DNA from: Haplomitrium mnioides
Taxonomy: Eukaryota; Marchantiophyta; Haplomitriopsida; Calobryales
Length of the DNA stretch: 28,385 nucleotides
Direction of reading: 5' to 3'
Assembly (NCBI GenBank): GCA_049999725.1
Contig: JBNGIS010015206.1
Location: forward strand, 1-28,385
Shown: positions 1 through 11,331 of the stretch, in pieces
Position numbering within the stretch: the stretch's first letter is position 1
How the letters are laid out: the number at the start of each line of letters is the position of its first letter
The notes under the pieces: generated by a model
What the model saw: only the letters and a program-made list of their open reading frames with translations
What the model was told of the DNA's origin: nothing
Databases searched by the model: none
Made by a program: the position numbers and the translations under genes

Positions 1-1938
1 TCATTAATACTAAGTCAATTTGCCTGTACTATAACTTGTTGGAAAGCTTGTCAAGTAAGATTTTTACCCATATAATAATATTTGTATTTTCTAATTTGTA
101 GATACTCTCTGTTTTGACTTTTCTGCAGCTCACTTTTGTAACTTTGACCAGTTATAACTTCCGGTTTACAAGAGCTTTTTCACTTCTGTAAATTGATCCT
201 AATTACTTAAGCACTATTATATCCCTGTATAAAATATCAGCTTCTAAAAATTTCTAATAAGAACACAATTTACTCTGTACTCAATTCTACACATATTAAA
301 GAAAACCGATCAAATCTAAGTTTCTCCTAATAACTTCTAAGTCTTCTCCATACTTCATCAAAATGCATCCCATTCTATGACAGGGCTCTAATCTCATTAA
401 AATTCTCTCAAACCATCTCATGCCTTCATAGCTCGCAGCTCGTTCTTTGCTCCTGCTCACGACTCACTCTTTGCTTCTGCTCACGGTTAGTCTTCATCTT
501 GCTCGCGACGTCTCTCTCCATTGCTATACGCAACTCATCTCTTGCTGCTCGCTGACGCTTGTATTCCTGCTCGACCTTGTCTTTTTCTTCAATCAACGTA
601 GATTCTTCACCAACTAGGCCCTGCGCACTGCTTACTGCTGGTGGATGACAACTCCATTTGCACTCATCTTACATGGAGGACTACATTTCTGTTTTTTTGG
701 TTGACCACTCATTTGGGTGACATCCTGCGACCACTCAACTGGAGACTTTCCTCCTACTTTGGTTTACACTTGATGACCTTACTCTCGTCCACGGTTTCAT
801 CACTCATCCCTTCTTTTCATTTCCTCATTGGTTGTTCTTCATCTGCTCGACGATACCTAAGCAACTTGGCTCACATTTTGTTGATTCGTTGACCTTATGC
901 ATGCTCAAAGCTAACCTGCATTGCTAACTTCTATGTTTACAACTCAGGACTGTATCTCTTCACCATTTCTTTGTGACATCAGAGATCCCTAGACCTCTTT
1001 CATCTTACCTTCATAGAATTGATCTCACATTCTGGTATTAGCTTGCTTCATTTCTAAACAACTCCTTTCCCTACCACCGAGAGGAACACATTCAAGCAAC
1101 GGAACAGTGAGACATAGGCTACACAAACTTGTGCACAAGTTCGACCCACCTGTTTATGCAGCATCGAAGACCCAAATGACTACACAAAGACTACATCAAC
1201 ACTCAGCAAAAGAGCGACACTGCATCTTGCCACTTCAAGCTCTTTCACTCTGTTCTTCATCACTTCCTGGTTCAACTTTCTCAACCTATCCCATTGATTA
1301 TATTTTGTTCTTTGTCTTTGCTATTTGAATGATCTCATTCCCCACGAGGGATGCAATTGTTGATTTTAGATCACTTCCTGTTACAAGAGAATCATACTAA
1401 CCTGAGCACTGACCCTACCACCTCTTGAGATCAACCTTTATCTGGCCAACCTGCAACGACCCTATTCTTTTTACAATTCCAGATTTGCAGAAAGGCACTA
1501 GAACGATAGGAGGCTAGGTCCGGTTTAACTCAAGGCACACCAACAAGGCAGATTTGGGGGATACGATATTGGCACACCAAAAGACATAGACGATCATTTC
1601 CAAGGTAGTCTCTTCATTCATTAGCAACATTTCATTCTTTCATTTCAATTCTCGGTGATTCATACCCACCGACTCGCAGCTAGTCTAGTTATTTCCTGTT
1701 TTCATTTCAATTATTTGATTTTTCCGCTTAAGGCAGAAAACATAAACAGGTACTAGGGTCCGTGATCGACCAGACTTTGGTCCATCACACATCTATATAC
1801 CATACATAACATTGCAGCCCTGACCCAGCAGATGCACTCGCCAGAACTCCTGGTTTATCTACCTCTTTCACATATACTCCCAGCACAACAAAGAACAGGT
1901 CAACAGAGAACAGGTCAAACATAACATCTATTGAATCT
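1..1938. other. Non-coding or unresolved left flank
   Basis: No gene is supported here. The + strand is pyrimidine-rich and AT-rich. Around 430-500 there is a short imperfect duplication of about 25 bp built on CTTTGCTCCTGCTCACG. A G-rich tract at about 1554-1561 (TTTGGGGGAT) resembles a retroelement polypurine tract, but no LTR could be paired with it. A weak match to the end of the 3' LTR of the Copia element (ATAACATT) occurs near 1807-1814, where a 5' LTR would be expected to end, but the rest of that LTR is not recognisable. The 5' LTR of the Copia element is therefore missing or too diverged to see. Confidence 0.5.
426..668 (-). pseudogene. Charged coiled-coil-like open stretch, unrecognised
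   Basis: On the minus strand one frame stays open from a TAA at 669-671 to a TGA at 426-428, about 80 codons. The end of the conceptual peptide is very rich in Glu, Arg, Lys and Gln and contains a short internal duplication (REQKQR followed by SREQEQR). It looks like a segment of coiled coil. The first ATG lies far inside the frame, so if this is coding it is an exon or a fragment. No family is recognised. The low-complexity composition could also produce an open frame by chance. Confidence 0.25.
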
Positions 1939-2895
1939 ATGAAATTTCAAGCCCTAAAATTGGATGGCTCCAATTACTATTCTTGGTCACTTGACGTCAT
2001 GACATACTTGACATCCAAAGCTATCTGTGAAGTCATCAACTCAGATGACAACGTCACCCCGTGTGACGCAGCCAGGGCATTGATCCTACTCAGACATCAT
2101 ATGGTTGAACCCCTCAGGCTTCAGTACCTTAATTTTCATAGTTCCAATTTATTATGAGAAGAACTCAAACTCAGATTCGACCATTTGATGACGATATTGC
2201 TCCCAACAGCGAAATACGATTGGATCAACCTACGAGTCTAGGACCACACATCCATTACAAACTACAACAGCGAATTATTTTGCATAGTCTCACAACTAGC
2301 AATCTGCGACCACCCAGTGATCGACGAAAAACATATAGAGAAAACTCTATCCATATTCCCTGTGAGCAATCTCATCTTGGCATCTCAATATTGCAACATA
2401 CGATTCACTCGATACTCCGAACTCATAGCATACATGCTACTCGTTGAAAAGCACCAACTACTACTCGTAGAAAATGCAAAGAAATGACCCCCAAGGTCAG
2501 CCGCACCTCATCTGAACCCCGAATCACATTTTATAGGCTCTAGCCTTTACCCTTGCTCTAGGAACAAGCAATTCTCTAGAGGCAGAGGAAGAAGTAACCT
2601 AAGATTCAAGGGGAGCATAAGCTGGCCTACCAGCAGTCGACCTCCCAATGCAAACCACCGGGATAGAATTCCCAACCGTCACATCCCGACGGCACCAGAG
2701 TATGTGCCCCAACGCACATGGCACAACAGAGGTGGCAAGCAATCATATAGAGGCCGATGAAATACATCCGGCCTGCGCCAACAACAACAAACTACATGCA
2801 ATAGGTGTGGCATACGTGACCACACCCAACACACATGCAGAGTGCCAGTGTCGTAGCACAGCAGTGGCACTCCAGCCCCGAAAAGAGCAACCATA
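1939..2895 (+). pseudogene. Copia gag remnant with zinc knuckle
   Basis: The frame starting at 1939 begins MKFQALKLDGSNYYSWS, the typical start of plant Copia capsid proteins (UBN2/DUF4219 type). The frame is open upstream to about 1810, so the true start may be further 5'. It stops at TGA 2155-2157, where related proteins have Trp (TGG to TGA). The same frame resumes with EELKLRFDH and continues with capsid-like sequence, broken by further stops. At 2797-2838 a CCHC zinc knuckle is complete (C-x2-C-x4-H-x4-C, CNRCGIRDHTQHTC), the nucleic-acid-binding part of gag. Recognisable homology ends shortly after the knuckle. Confidence 0.85.
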
Positions 2896-5800
2896 GATTG
2901 AACCACGCAAGATCTATATAGAAATCTGCTCTTAAATTGATTTTATGAACTTTCCAAATTCTTTAAGGAGTTCTGAAACTGCACTCTATCAGTTTAGAGA
3001 TGGACCGCTCTCCTTCTCTAGGTCTTACAACCCTCTCTCCACAAAACCATACATAAACTCTTCTAACTACTCACATAATAGAACAACAGCCAAGAATCAC
3101 ACAAATTGCATGACTGACATCTCTAGGATAAGAAAACTAATGTACAGGCTGATTTTAAACTTGAGATGTATCAGAGATGTTCCCAAGCAACCAGTTACCC
3201 AACTTGCTTGAAACTCTCAAACCAACACTCTAGTGCCTACCTTCATCACACCACTTTGCATCCCTCAAACTAGATACTCAGGCCACTCCAACCCAATATA
3301 TCCCAGAGCTTGATGGTGAGAACTCAACCATGAAACAATCCTTCTGATCTCACATCCAATTGTTGTTCTTCCAACCACCCACTACTCTGTTTGTTTGTGA
3401 AATGCCCACCTATTCCATAGACACATACAATCTTGATCACTCCTTGCTCTACTGCAACCCACCAACCAACATCCACTAATTGGAGAATCACAGAAGGTTC
3501 TCTCCTTAAAAATTTAAAACATTAACACACACGCAGAATAGAACATAACTCAAAGCATGACTTGCACTAAACCTCCCACAGATTACAACAAGGAAGTCAG
3601 AACCTAGACCCACCAGTAGAAAACACTCAGGTACCCCCTGACATGCACTTCTCTAATGCAATATGTCTGATTTCTTCAATTGAACACATGCAGAACATTC
3701 ACCAACCAAATCTAGCTTCAAATGCTTGTTCCTTCATCATACTGCTCCTTCTGAATATGCAATTAACAACAAGAGTAGGGGACCTTACAGACAAGAATCT
3801 CATGAATTTTACTTGAAGCACCAACGTACAATAAGACAACCCAGCATAACAGGAACTCGCCAACAGGCTTGTACCCCATGTCCTGCTCAACTGACAAGTA
3901 ACAGCTCAAAACAACTAGCTTACTTCTCTTCCTAAACTAACTCTTTCTCACTAGGCTTCCAATAAGAACTAACAACTCACAATAAGTTCTTAAACTAAAC
4001 AACTCACTTTCACTAACTTACACTAACTTTGCTCACAATAAGAACTAATTACTAGCAATTGTTCTTATGCTAATTTTTGAACTTTCACTAACTCTTCATT
4101 TCCTCTCTTTTCGATTTCAAACTTTTCAAATTCCATCAAGTATTTGTTTCGCCATTTTCAAACTTTCAAACTTTTAGTTCGACTTCCACAATCAACACCA
4201 AAACCATGATAAAACGCTGCTTCGCCCTTCAAACTCCGCTTCGTAGTTGCTCTTCCTCAACAATCCTCACGTAGAATACTGATAAGTTACCGCTTCGCTT
4301 ATCACCATTTTGCCAATCACTATTTCACTTTTCCAATCCGTTGCTTACGTTCCGTCGGACACCTTGGAACGGATCCCTTTTAACCGAGGATTCCAATTCG
4401 TAACCCCACTCGAAACCCTCTTAACTGGGGCTCCCCACCATGGATACCCACACGAGCACGCAACGGATCCCACAGATCCCCACTTTGGACTTACCTCGGA
4501 TCCCCCTTAACTGGGGCATCCCACATCGGAGAACGTAGTTCCGATCCGTCTTTCGGACTCATGGACCTTCCTTCCTTCTTTTTCAAATCATACTTGTTCA
4601 TTTTAAAATTTAATTCCACCTGATCCAAATGCTCTTTGCATAGCAAAATTTCATCGTCAATCACTTTCGTCACTGGTCTAATCAATTTCTGCTCAATTGA
4701 CTTTCTGCCCGTAAAATTTTCCGCATCGGGCTCTTGCGCACAAGTTTCCATTGCAGCTCCCGATCATCACAGGCCTTCTCTTCACCAAGAATCTTCTCCA
4801 TACGAACCTTCTCACTCTTCTTTTACTTCAATTCCTTTGCAAGGATTTCACAAGGAATCTTTACACATATGAATTCCTCGTAATACGATTTTTCCCTTGC
4901 AGTTGATCACTTTCCGTAGGAACATTTTTGTGGACTTCTTTCTTTATATGTGCTACAACACTGGGCTTCATCCTAGAAAATCTTCACCGCATTCAATCCT
5001 TTCTTCACTCCGGATTGATTCGCAATCAGTTAATCAATCCCAACCTTTCTCCAAAACAAATTAGTTCTCACATAGCCAATTTCTTCCTCTACTCAACATG
5101 GATTTCACCGCCTAAGGAAAAGAATTAAGCAACCTTCATCATATCATTCTTCATTCGTCGTCAGAGAACTCCGTGCAACAGGACCGTTCCTCTCAGACAA
5201 TTCGTTTCGCAGATTTATTCCTTAAATTTTATCACAACATTCAATTTTTTTAGAGGGCGTTCAACACAAGTCAATCATACCTTTAATTCCTCGAGCTCCC
5301 ATTCCATATTAGATCCTCTGTTCTTTGCAAATCACCTCTTCCTTCGCACAACAACCGATCATCATCGAATTCGATTGATTCTCCTCCCTCAATTCTTCAC
5401 AATAAATCCTTCACTTGATCCTTCACACATTTGCTCCACATCCTTCATCCGCGAGCTCGTCAAACACCGTAGCTGTGTTTTGTCCCATAAGTCTTCTGTC
5501 ATAAACCTGAATACATATATAAGCATTTTTCTCTATTCTTCTTTCGAGAGGCAACCCCACAAGGATGTAAGGCCACCGCTTTTTTGTGCCCATGGACAGA
5601 CCTAGTTCAGGGCCTCGGTCACTCGATACACTTCCCCTGGCTCCTGGGCAAGCTGTCCATCAACACACACAATAGATAGAAATAGATAGGTAGGCTAGCT
5701 GGCTCTCAACACTTCGAGTAGTTTTACCAAAATATATAATTTTTTTCCTTCTTCTTCTCTCTGAGAAAGAAATTAACTTCCTCATTAGTCAGCCTTCTCT

Positions 5801-5976
5801 CCTGGCCAATTGTATCCAAAATTTTCCTCTTATCCATAATTCTTACAACTTCACACTCATTATACACAAAACTGAAGCTTTACCATTTCCTTCTTACTCC
5901 ACCGCGCATAAGGGAACTCCTTCAAGCTGTTTCTGACCTTCTGTCAAGAACTATGCTCTCATAGCCAACGCACCTA
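2847..5976. other. 3.1 kb insertion-like stretch inside the Copia element
   Basis: Gag ends just before this stretch and the pre-protease region of the same element resumes after it, whereas related elements have only a few hundred bases between the two. The + strand is strongly pyrimidine-rich and codes for nothing recognisable. The best candidate content is a minus-strand open frame at 4491-4751 (86 codons, MET-CAQEPDAEN start, acidic and lysine-rich), which may belong to an element inserted in the opposite orientation. A 5-bp sequence GTGCC occurs at both edges (2842-2846 and 5979-5983) and could be a target-site duplication, but five bases can match by chance. No LTR or TIR pair was found. 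Confidence 0.5.
4491..4751 (-). CDS. Hypothetical 86-aa minus-strand frame in the insertion
   Basis: This is the most protein-like frame of the insertion. It starts with Met and has mixed acidic and basic composition with few low-complexity runs (for example IEQKLIRPVTKVIDDEILL, which could form amphipathic helix). The C-terminal third is Lys/Glu-rich. I do not recognise it. It may be the start of a gag-like or unknown protein of the nested element, or a chance open frame in pyrimidine-rich DNA. No ribosomal or promoter context can be judged from the sequence. Confidence 0.2.
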   Translation of the reverse strand: METCAQEPDAENFTGRKSIEQKLIRPVTKVIDDEILLCKEHLDQVELNFKMNKYDLKKKEGRSMSPKDGSELRSPMWDAPVKGDPR

Positions 5977-7475
5977 GTGTGCCTATACCAGCAAAGCCCC
6001 AAACCTCACACTCATGAGGTACATGGCAACTTACTGGAAATGACAGTCAACGATGAGTATCCACAATACAATGTACATCTTGAAAATCACATGACTCAAT
6101 CAGCATTGTCCGACCAGACACATGGATCTGAGATAACATGCATTGTTGACAATGGTTCCTCACATACTATCTTGCAAGACCGCAAATATTTCTCATCCAT
6201 CACCCCTTCTTCCAGGCCAATGACTACTATTACAAGCCATAATCAAATTCAAGAAGGACATGGTCCATCGACCATCATTTTTCCAAATGGAACAAGACTG
6301 GACATCAAATCAACAATTTATGCACTTGTAGCAACCAGAAACCTCATCAATTTCCGAGATATCAGACAGAACGGTTTTCACATTCAAACAAAATCATTTT
6401 AGGACAAAGAAGTCCTCCACATCCTGACTCAAACCGTAACAGGCTTTGACATATAAGAATCTTTCCCCCTATCACCACTGGGATAATACACCACAAAAAT
6501 ATTCTCATACCATGCCTCTATCAAAACTATATATATAGCCACTACATGGCATAACCGTCTTAGACATCCAGGCCATGACATGTTCTACCGTATTAAGAAA
6601 GACAACAAAGACATACCTGAAAATGTACATCCACTACCACTGCAAACTCCATGCTTGGCATGCGCATAAGGCAAATTGAAAATTGCACCTTCTCATGACA
6701 AGACAACAATTTCGATCCTCCAATTTCTTGAGCGGATCCACGCTAATGTTTGTAGACCCATCCACCCACCCTCGAGACCATTCAGATACTTTCTTATCAC
6801 CATAGATGCATCATACAAATGGTCAAAAGTATCCCTTCTTACAACCAAAAACATGGTCTTCCCGAAACTTTTGTCCCAAATTCTGAAACTCTTAGCAAAA
6901 TTCTCTGATTACCCAATCAGAAACCCGAGAGTGGAAAACGCTAGAGAATTCTCTTCAGAGACTTTCGATGACTTCTGCGCATCTGCCTATATAGACATAC
7001 AACACTCAGTACCACATGTACATTTCCAAAATGGCATCGCAGAATCGGCCATTAAGAGAATTCAGCTCATAGCAAGACCATTACTTCTAAACTCCAATCT
7101 CCCCACCTCTGCTTGGGGACATGTAGTCATGCATGCAGCGACTCTATTGCATTATAGATCATATGCATTCAACAAGAATTCCCCGCACCAACTTACATCA
7201 AGAATTCCAGCAGATTTATCACATCTACGCACATTTGGTTGCTTGGTCCTCGTCCCAATATTAGGACCACATTAAACAAAAATGAGACCACAATGCCAAA
7301 AAGGCATATACATTGGTTTTGAGTCCCCTTCTATCATATGATAACTTGAACCCTCAACATCTGATGTGTTTAAGTCTCGATTCGTAGACTGTCAATTCTT
7401 TGAAGAATCCTTTCCACATCTAACACAAGAGGACAAGGCCATACGACCAAAACCTGAGGATAATTTAATATAGCA
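5977..7475 (+). pseudogene. Copia protease and integrase remnant
   Basis: Protease: CIVDNGSSHTIL at about 6139-6174 is the Copia aspartic protease site, with the usual D-S-G or D-T-G changed to D-N-G (6148-6156). Integrase: the zinc-binding part is seen as WHNRLRHPGHDMF near 6550-6590 and CLACA near 6652-6666, followed by TAA where CAA (Gln) is usual. The catalytic core follows in the frame 6676-7275. Its first Asp is Asn (AAT, 6745-6747), its second Asp is Glu (GAA, 6934-6936, in VENAREF), and the Glu of QNGIAES is kept (7042-7044). Typical downstream sequence (HLRTFGCLV, then GIYIGFESPSI after a stop) confirms the family. Inactive by both stops and active-site changes. Confidence 0.9.
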
Positions 7476-7980
7476 CCAACATTTTCCACTGGATTTTGAT
7501 CAATGAAATGGACATTCAGATGCTGAAGTAAAAAGACTCCTCAATTTACATGAGATATTGGTTAAAATACCTGATGCATTTAACAATGTCTTCAACATCA
7601 CAAAATTGCACATAGAAGCTGCAAACACTCTAGTGCGACTCCAGAAGATTGATACACCTGCAATTGATATATAGCCCAAAGCAAAGCGTGGCAGACCCAT
7701 AGGCTCAAAGAATAAGCCTAGACCATCAACATCAATGAACATTGCTACAGAGAACGATGAAATAGCAATTGATTATTCCCATACCGGTCGAATATGAGAC
7801 AGATCCCAGACCACTATGGATGATTTATTTGCATTTTCGGTATCACAATTTGTGGACAAAGATATACCTGATCTTTTATCTGTAAGAGAAGCACAATCAA
7901 GATCTGATTGGCCCCAATGGGAAAAGGCAATTAATTCAAAACTTGACTCTCTCATAAATTGACAAGTCTTTGGTTCCATC
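7476..7980 (+). pseudogene. Copia integrase-RT linker remnant
   Basis: This stretch encodes the variable linker between integrase and RT, broken by stops. The recognisable piece is KAKRGRPIGSKNKPRPS at about 7678-7728, a basic GRP-type motif usual in this linker in plant Copia proteins. It is followed near 7900-7960 by SDWPQWEKAINSKLDSL, the normal entry into the RT domain. A TGA at 7960-7962 separates it from the longer RT frame. It carries no independent function. Confidence 0.75.
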
Positions 7981-10202
7981 ATGCCTGCACCCCCTGATGT
8001 GCATTTAATAGATTACAGATTTATTTTTGTCCACAAATATAATACGAAAGGTGATGTCACAAGATACAAGGCCAAATTAGTGACCAAAGGATACACTCAA
8101 ATTCCTGGACGTGACTATGATCTCACATACTCACCTGTCATGGACACTATTACTTACAGATACATGATAGCCTTCGCTATCCAACGTCATCTAACTATGC
8201 ATACAATGGACGTCATCACTGCTTACTTATATGGTACTCTCGATACCCAAATTTTTATGAAGTCACCCCCCGAGCTTATATCAAGAATGACATTTCACAT
8301 TCAGGGGGAGAACAGCCAAAGTGCATATGGACCTTTAGTCCCAAATGGCCCAAATTCTAAGATTAGACCTTTTGTCTCTCATGGCCCAAATTCTAAGATT
8401 AGACCTTTTGTTTCTCATGGCTCAAATTCTGAGAATGGACCTTTTGTCCCTCATGGCCTAAACTCTGAGGTTGGATCTTTTGTCCCTCATGACATGCACT
8501 ATAAAAATGGACCTTTAGTCCATAGAGGCACAATGATTCAAAATGGACCTTTTGTCCACAAAGACCTCAATTTGGGAAAAGGACCTTTTGTCCTCAATGG
8601 CCAACAAATGAAAGGACCTTCTGTCCACAAAAGGCCACTGCCAATCCAGAAAGGACCTTTAGTCCTCAAGTCTAAAAGACGATGCCAAATGATGGAAACT
8701 AAGTTGCACAAGCACATCAATGGACCTTTAGTCCAGCCAACGCACTCGTTGAGCAAGCATCAAATCAATGGACTTTTAGTCCAGCCAACGCACTCGTTGA
8801 GCAAGCAGCAAATCAATGGACCTTTAGTCCAGCCAGTGCACTCACTGAGTACATAGCACTCCAAAGGACCTTTAGTCCAGCCAGCCAATTTATTGAGCAA
8901 ACAAAGCTGCAAAGGACCTTTAGTCCCACATATATACAAGCTGCAAAGTGAACCTTTAGTCTCCCATCATCAAAGTATTCCACATGACAATGTGAAGTTG
9001 GCAAAGCATTCTATAAATGCATTTGGATCACATATCGATCAACCAGGCACACAAATGGAAATTCAAGTCCTGAGATCGATATATGGACTCAAACAGAGTG
9101 GCATAAATTGGTACCAAAGATTCAAATCAGAAATAATGACACTAAATTTTACAAATGATGACATTGCTCCATGCCTATTTATGAAACACCAAGGCTCTGA
9201 ATATGTCGTAGTTGTACTTTATGTAGACGATATAAACATTTTTGACACAAAAGCTTTAGTTGCCAATACTATCGCCAAATTGAAGGATATATTTGAAATG
9301 AGAGACATTGGAGAACTTGATCTCTATCTTGGAATCCAGTTTGAGCATATGTCCAATGGTATTCTGATCCATCAGTCCACATATATGGCCAAGATTCTCA
9401 AGCAATTCAATATGAACAATGCTCATCCAACGAGCACCTCAATGGAGCTGAGATCTTCAGACCCAACAAAGGACATGTTCGGAAAACGAAAAGAACATGA
9501 ACCAATTCTGAGATCAAAAAAACCATACTTGTCGGCAATAGGAGCACTCTTGTACCTTGCAAATCAGACCAGACCTGATATATCTTTTGTAGTAAATATG
9601 CTAGCAAGGCACAGCTCCCAGCCCACTATCCGCCATTGGAACGGGCTCAAACGCATTTTCACATACCTGAAAGGTACAAAAGACATGGGACTATTTTTCC
9701 CTAAAAATGCATCAAATGATATTGTCGGCTATACCGACGTTGGATATTTATTTGATCTTGATGACGCAAAGTCCCAAACAGGATATGTTTTCCTTAAAAG
9801 ATACACTGCTATCTCATGGAAGAGTACCAAGCAAACTATTACTACTACCTTGACCAATTATACAGAGATCATTGCTCTTTATGATGCCAGTAGGGAATGT
9901 ATATGGCTCCAAAAACTTATTGACCATATCAACACCAATACGGGCCAACCTATACTTGATTCTCGTACTGTAATATACGAGGAAAATTGACATGCGTTGA
10001 CCAGATTGCTCAAGGTTTTATAAGTGGTGATAGAATTAAACATATTGCTCCTAAGTTCTTTTACACCCATGAGCAACATGGTGATAAAATCAATGTCCAA
10101 TGGATAGCAAGAAAAGATAATAAAGCAGACATCTTCACCAAACCACTTCCACATGCCATGCACATTGCACATACTAAGGGGTTTGGTTTGAGAAGACTCT
10201 GA
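7981..10202 (+). pseudogene. Copia reverse transcriptase-RNase H remnant with repeat insertion
   Basis: The RT starts in a frame open from before 7981 and keeps that frame to 9989, except for TAG at 8854-8856. RT motif A is MDVITAYLYG with its Asp at 8209-8211, and motif C is YVDD at 9220-9231, so the polymerase Asp residues survive. Between them, after IFMKSPPEL and before RSIYGLKQSG, a repeat array of about 630 bp encodes roughly 210 extra residues where relatives have about 20. The RNase H region follows (RHWNGLKRI, GYTDVGY, SWKSTKQT). A stop at 9988-9990 with a frame change near 9986 leads into the C-terminal end (DIFTKPLP to 10202). EDN of RNase H reads EEN here. Confidence 0.9.
8329..8962 (+). 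repeat. In-frame array of GGACCTTTWGTCC inside the RT domain
   Basis: Sixteen copies of a 13-nt near-palindrome (consensus GGACCTTTWGTCC, GGAC pairing with GTCC) start at 8329, 8365, 8401, 8437, 8473, 8509, 8545, 8581, 8614, 8653, 8722, 8770, 8818, 8866, 8914 and 8950. The first eight are exactly 36 bp apart. The five from 8722 to 8914 are exactly 48 bp apart, with the spacer also repeated. All spacings, including the irregular 33, 39 and 69, are multiples of three. The array therefore keeps the RT reading frame and encodes a GPLV/GPFV peptide every 12 or 16 residues. Confidence 0.95.
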
Positions 10203-10402
10203 ATTACAACATAACACTATACTTTAACTGCTTGCATATATATATATATATATATNNNNNNNNNNNNNNNNNNNNNNNNNNNNNNNNNNNNNNNNNNNNN
10301 NNNNNNNNNNNNNNNNNNNNNNNNNNNNNNNNNNNNNNNNNNNNNNNNNNNNNNNTCTCTGAATTACAGCAGAATAGTATACAATAACTACTTGAATATA
10401 TA
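10192..10402. repeat. Direct repeat flanking an assembly gap, with TA microsatellite
   Basis: The sequence just before the gap (about 10195-10240, starting TCTGAATTACAACATAA) recurs just after it (about 10357-10402, starting TCTGAATTACAGCAGAA) with scattered differences. A TA dinucleotide run leads into the gap at about 10237-10255. The gap is exactly 100 N, a placeholder size. The missing DNA probably contains more of a tandem duplication or a longer TA run that the assembler could not cross. Confidence 0.7.
10256..10355. other. Assembly gap of 100 N
   Basis: One hundred consecutive undetermined bases. The round number suggests a scaffold placeholder and not a measured length. It lies in the 3' untranslated part of the Copia element. 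Confidence 0.99.
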
Positions 10403-10919
10403 CATTTATTTCCACCCCTTTCTGACCTTTAGTCATGAAGATCAAGGATTGCAAAGACAATCACTTATTTTGAAGCAAATGTCTAATCTTGTATGAATGT
10501 AATACAGGTAATACCAGGAGCATATTATATCAGAAGCTGGCATCACTTCTCAGCTTTTGAGGCTGACATCATTTTTTAGACAGATCTTCAGGACACAAGG
10601 AGAGGACACAACAACAACGACAACAACAACAACAACAACAATGAAGACACAACAACACCACGCGGCAAAATGTTGATACTACCATACTCTTGAAGGTAGA
10701 AGTTTTGACAATTTTTTTTCTTTCTTTTTGACATTATGATTATTTACGCACACTCCACACTATACCATAATCCACCTATACATATGCGGTGGCACTCTTT
10801 CCCTTGGAAGAAAGCAGAAGGGTTTTAATGAGACCACACATACATAGGATTTGGACATGGAATTCCATGGATATATAGTCCTTTTTAAATGTAGCTGATT
10901 ATTAGTAGAAGAATCAGCC
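10403..10919. other. 3' untranslated region of the Copia element
   Basis: No coding sequence is seen between the gap and the polypurine tract. The stretch contains a CAA/ACA trinucleotide microsatellite at about 10608-10641 and several AT-rich tracts. The length from the end of RNase H to the 3' LTR, about 725 bp including the gap, is long for a Copia element and fits the local duplication noted around the gap. Confidence 0.7.
10608..10641. repeat. CAA trinucleotide microsatellite
   Basis: About eleven ACA/CAA units with one interruption (CGA) at about 10618-10622. It is a simple repeat in untranslated DNA, with no coding role seen. Confidence 0.9.
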
Positions 10920-10928
10920 AAGGAGGAG
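10920..10928 (+). promoter_or_regulatory. Polypurine tract of the Copia element
   Basis: AAGGAGGAG immediately precedes the TG that opens the 3' LTR. This is the usual position and composition of the primer for plus-strand DNA synthesis. Confidence 0.75.
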
Positions 10929-11038
10929 TGTTATAGGGACCATATAACCCTATATATAGGAGTTGTACTCTCATTCATTCTATTCTACTCTTGCTCTCGG
11001 AAGCTCTTGTGTATATGTGTGGTACTCATGCGATAACA
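10929..11038 (+). repeat. Short 3' LTR of the Copia element
   Basis: It begins TGTTAT directly after the polypurine tract and ends ATAACA, a perfect 6-bp inverted terminal pair of the TG..CA type. Inside is CCCTATATATAGG at about 10948-10960, a likely TATA box, followed by a pyrimidine-rich stretch as in plant Copia promoters. At 110 bp it is short for a Copia LTR. Either the family has small LTRs or the end chosen is internal. No second copy is visible in the window, so the boundary rests on structure alone. Confidence 0.7.
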
Positions 11039-11331
11039 TTTTGAATATTATACATATATTAAACAAACAAATTGCAAGTGAATTATATATAATATTATAT
11101 CTTTTGATATTAAAACTTTTAAAAAATAATTTTAACTACCAAATAAACCAAGTACTCAATAATAGTTTTTGGTTTAATGACAGTTCTTTGTTCAAAATAA
11201 TAATTTCAGAAATCATCTTGGAAATTTTTAAGGAAATCATTAACGGATTCATACTAGGTCGTTAACGAGCCCATACCCTTTATTTACTACTTAAATTGAT
11301 TGAAAATGGAAGAATGAGATTGGTCAAGGTG

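Larger units (their letters stand above)
1939..11038 (+). mobile_element. Decayed Ty1/Copia LTR retrotransposon
   Basis: The order gag, zinc knuckle, protease, integrase, reverse transcriptase, RNase H, polypurine tract and 3' LTR on one strand identifies a Copia element, because integrase precedes RT. Stops and frameshifts interrupt every domain, and no autonomous copy could be expressed. A stretch of about 3.1 kb without Copia coding sequence separates the gag zinc knuckle from the protease, probably a nested insertion. The 3' LTR is recognisable at 10929-11038; the 5' LTR is not. The RT domain contains an unusual in-frame repeat array at 8329-8962. The assembly gap at 10256-10355 lies in the 3' untranslated region. 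Confidence 0.9.

Noticed and set aside
641-892. 83-codon + strand frame
   Set aside because: Low-complexity, Phe/Leu/Ser-rich translation of pyrimidine-rich DNA with no recognisable family.
1031-1045. Possible tRNA-Met primer-binding site (TGGTATTAGCTTG) for the Copia element
   Set aside because: Only the first half resembles the usual TGGTATCAGAGC, it lies about 900 bp before gag, and no LTR end matching the 3' LTR precedes it convincingly.
8329-8962. CRISPR-like array (short palindromic repeats at regular spacing)
   Set aside because: The repeats are only 13 nt, the intervening sequences are themselves repeated and coding in frame with RT, and the setting is a plant retrotransposon.
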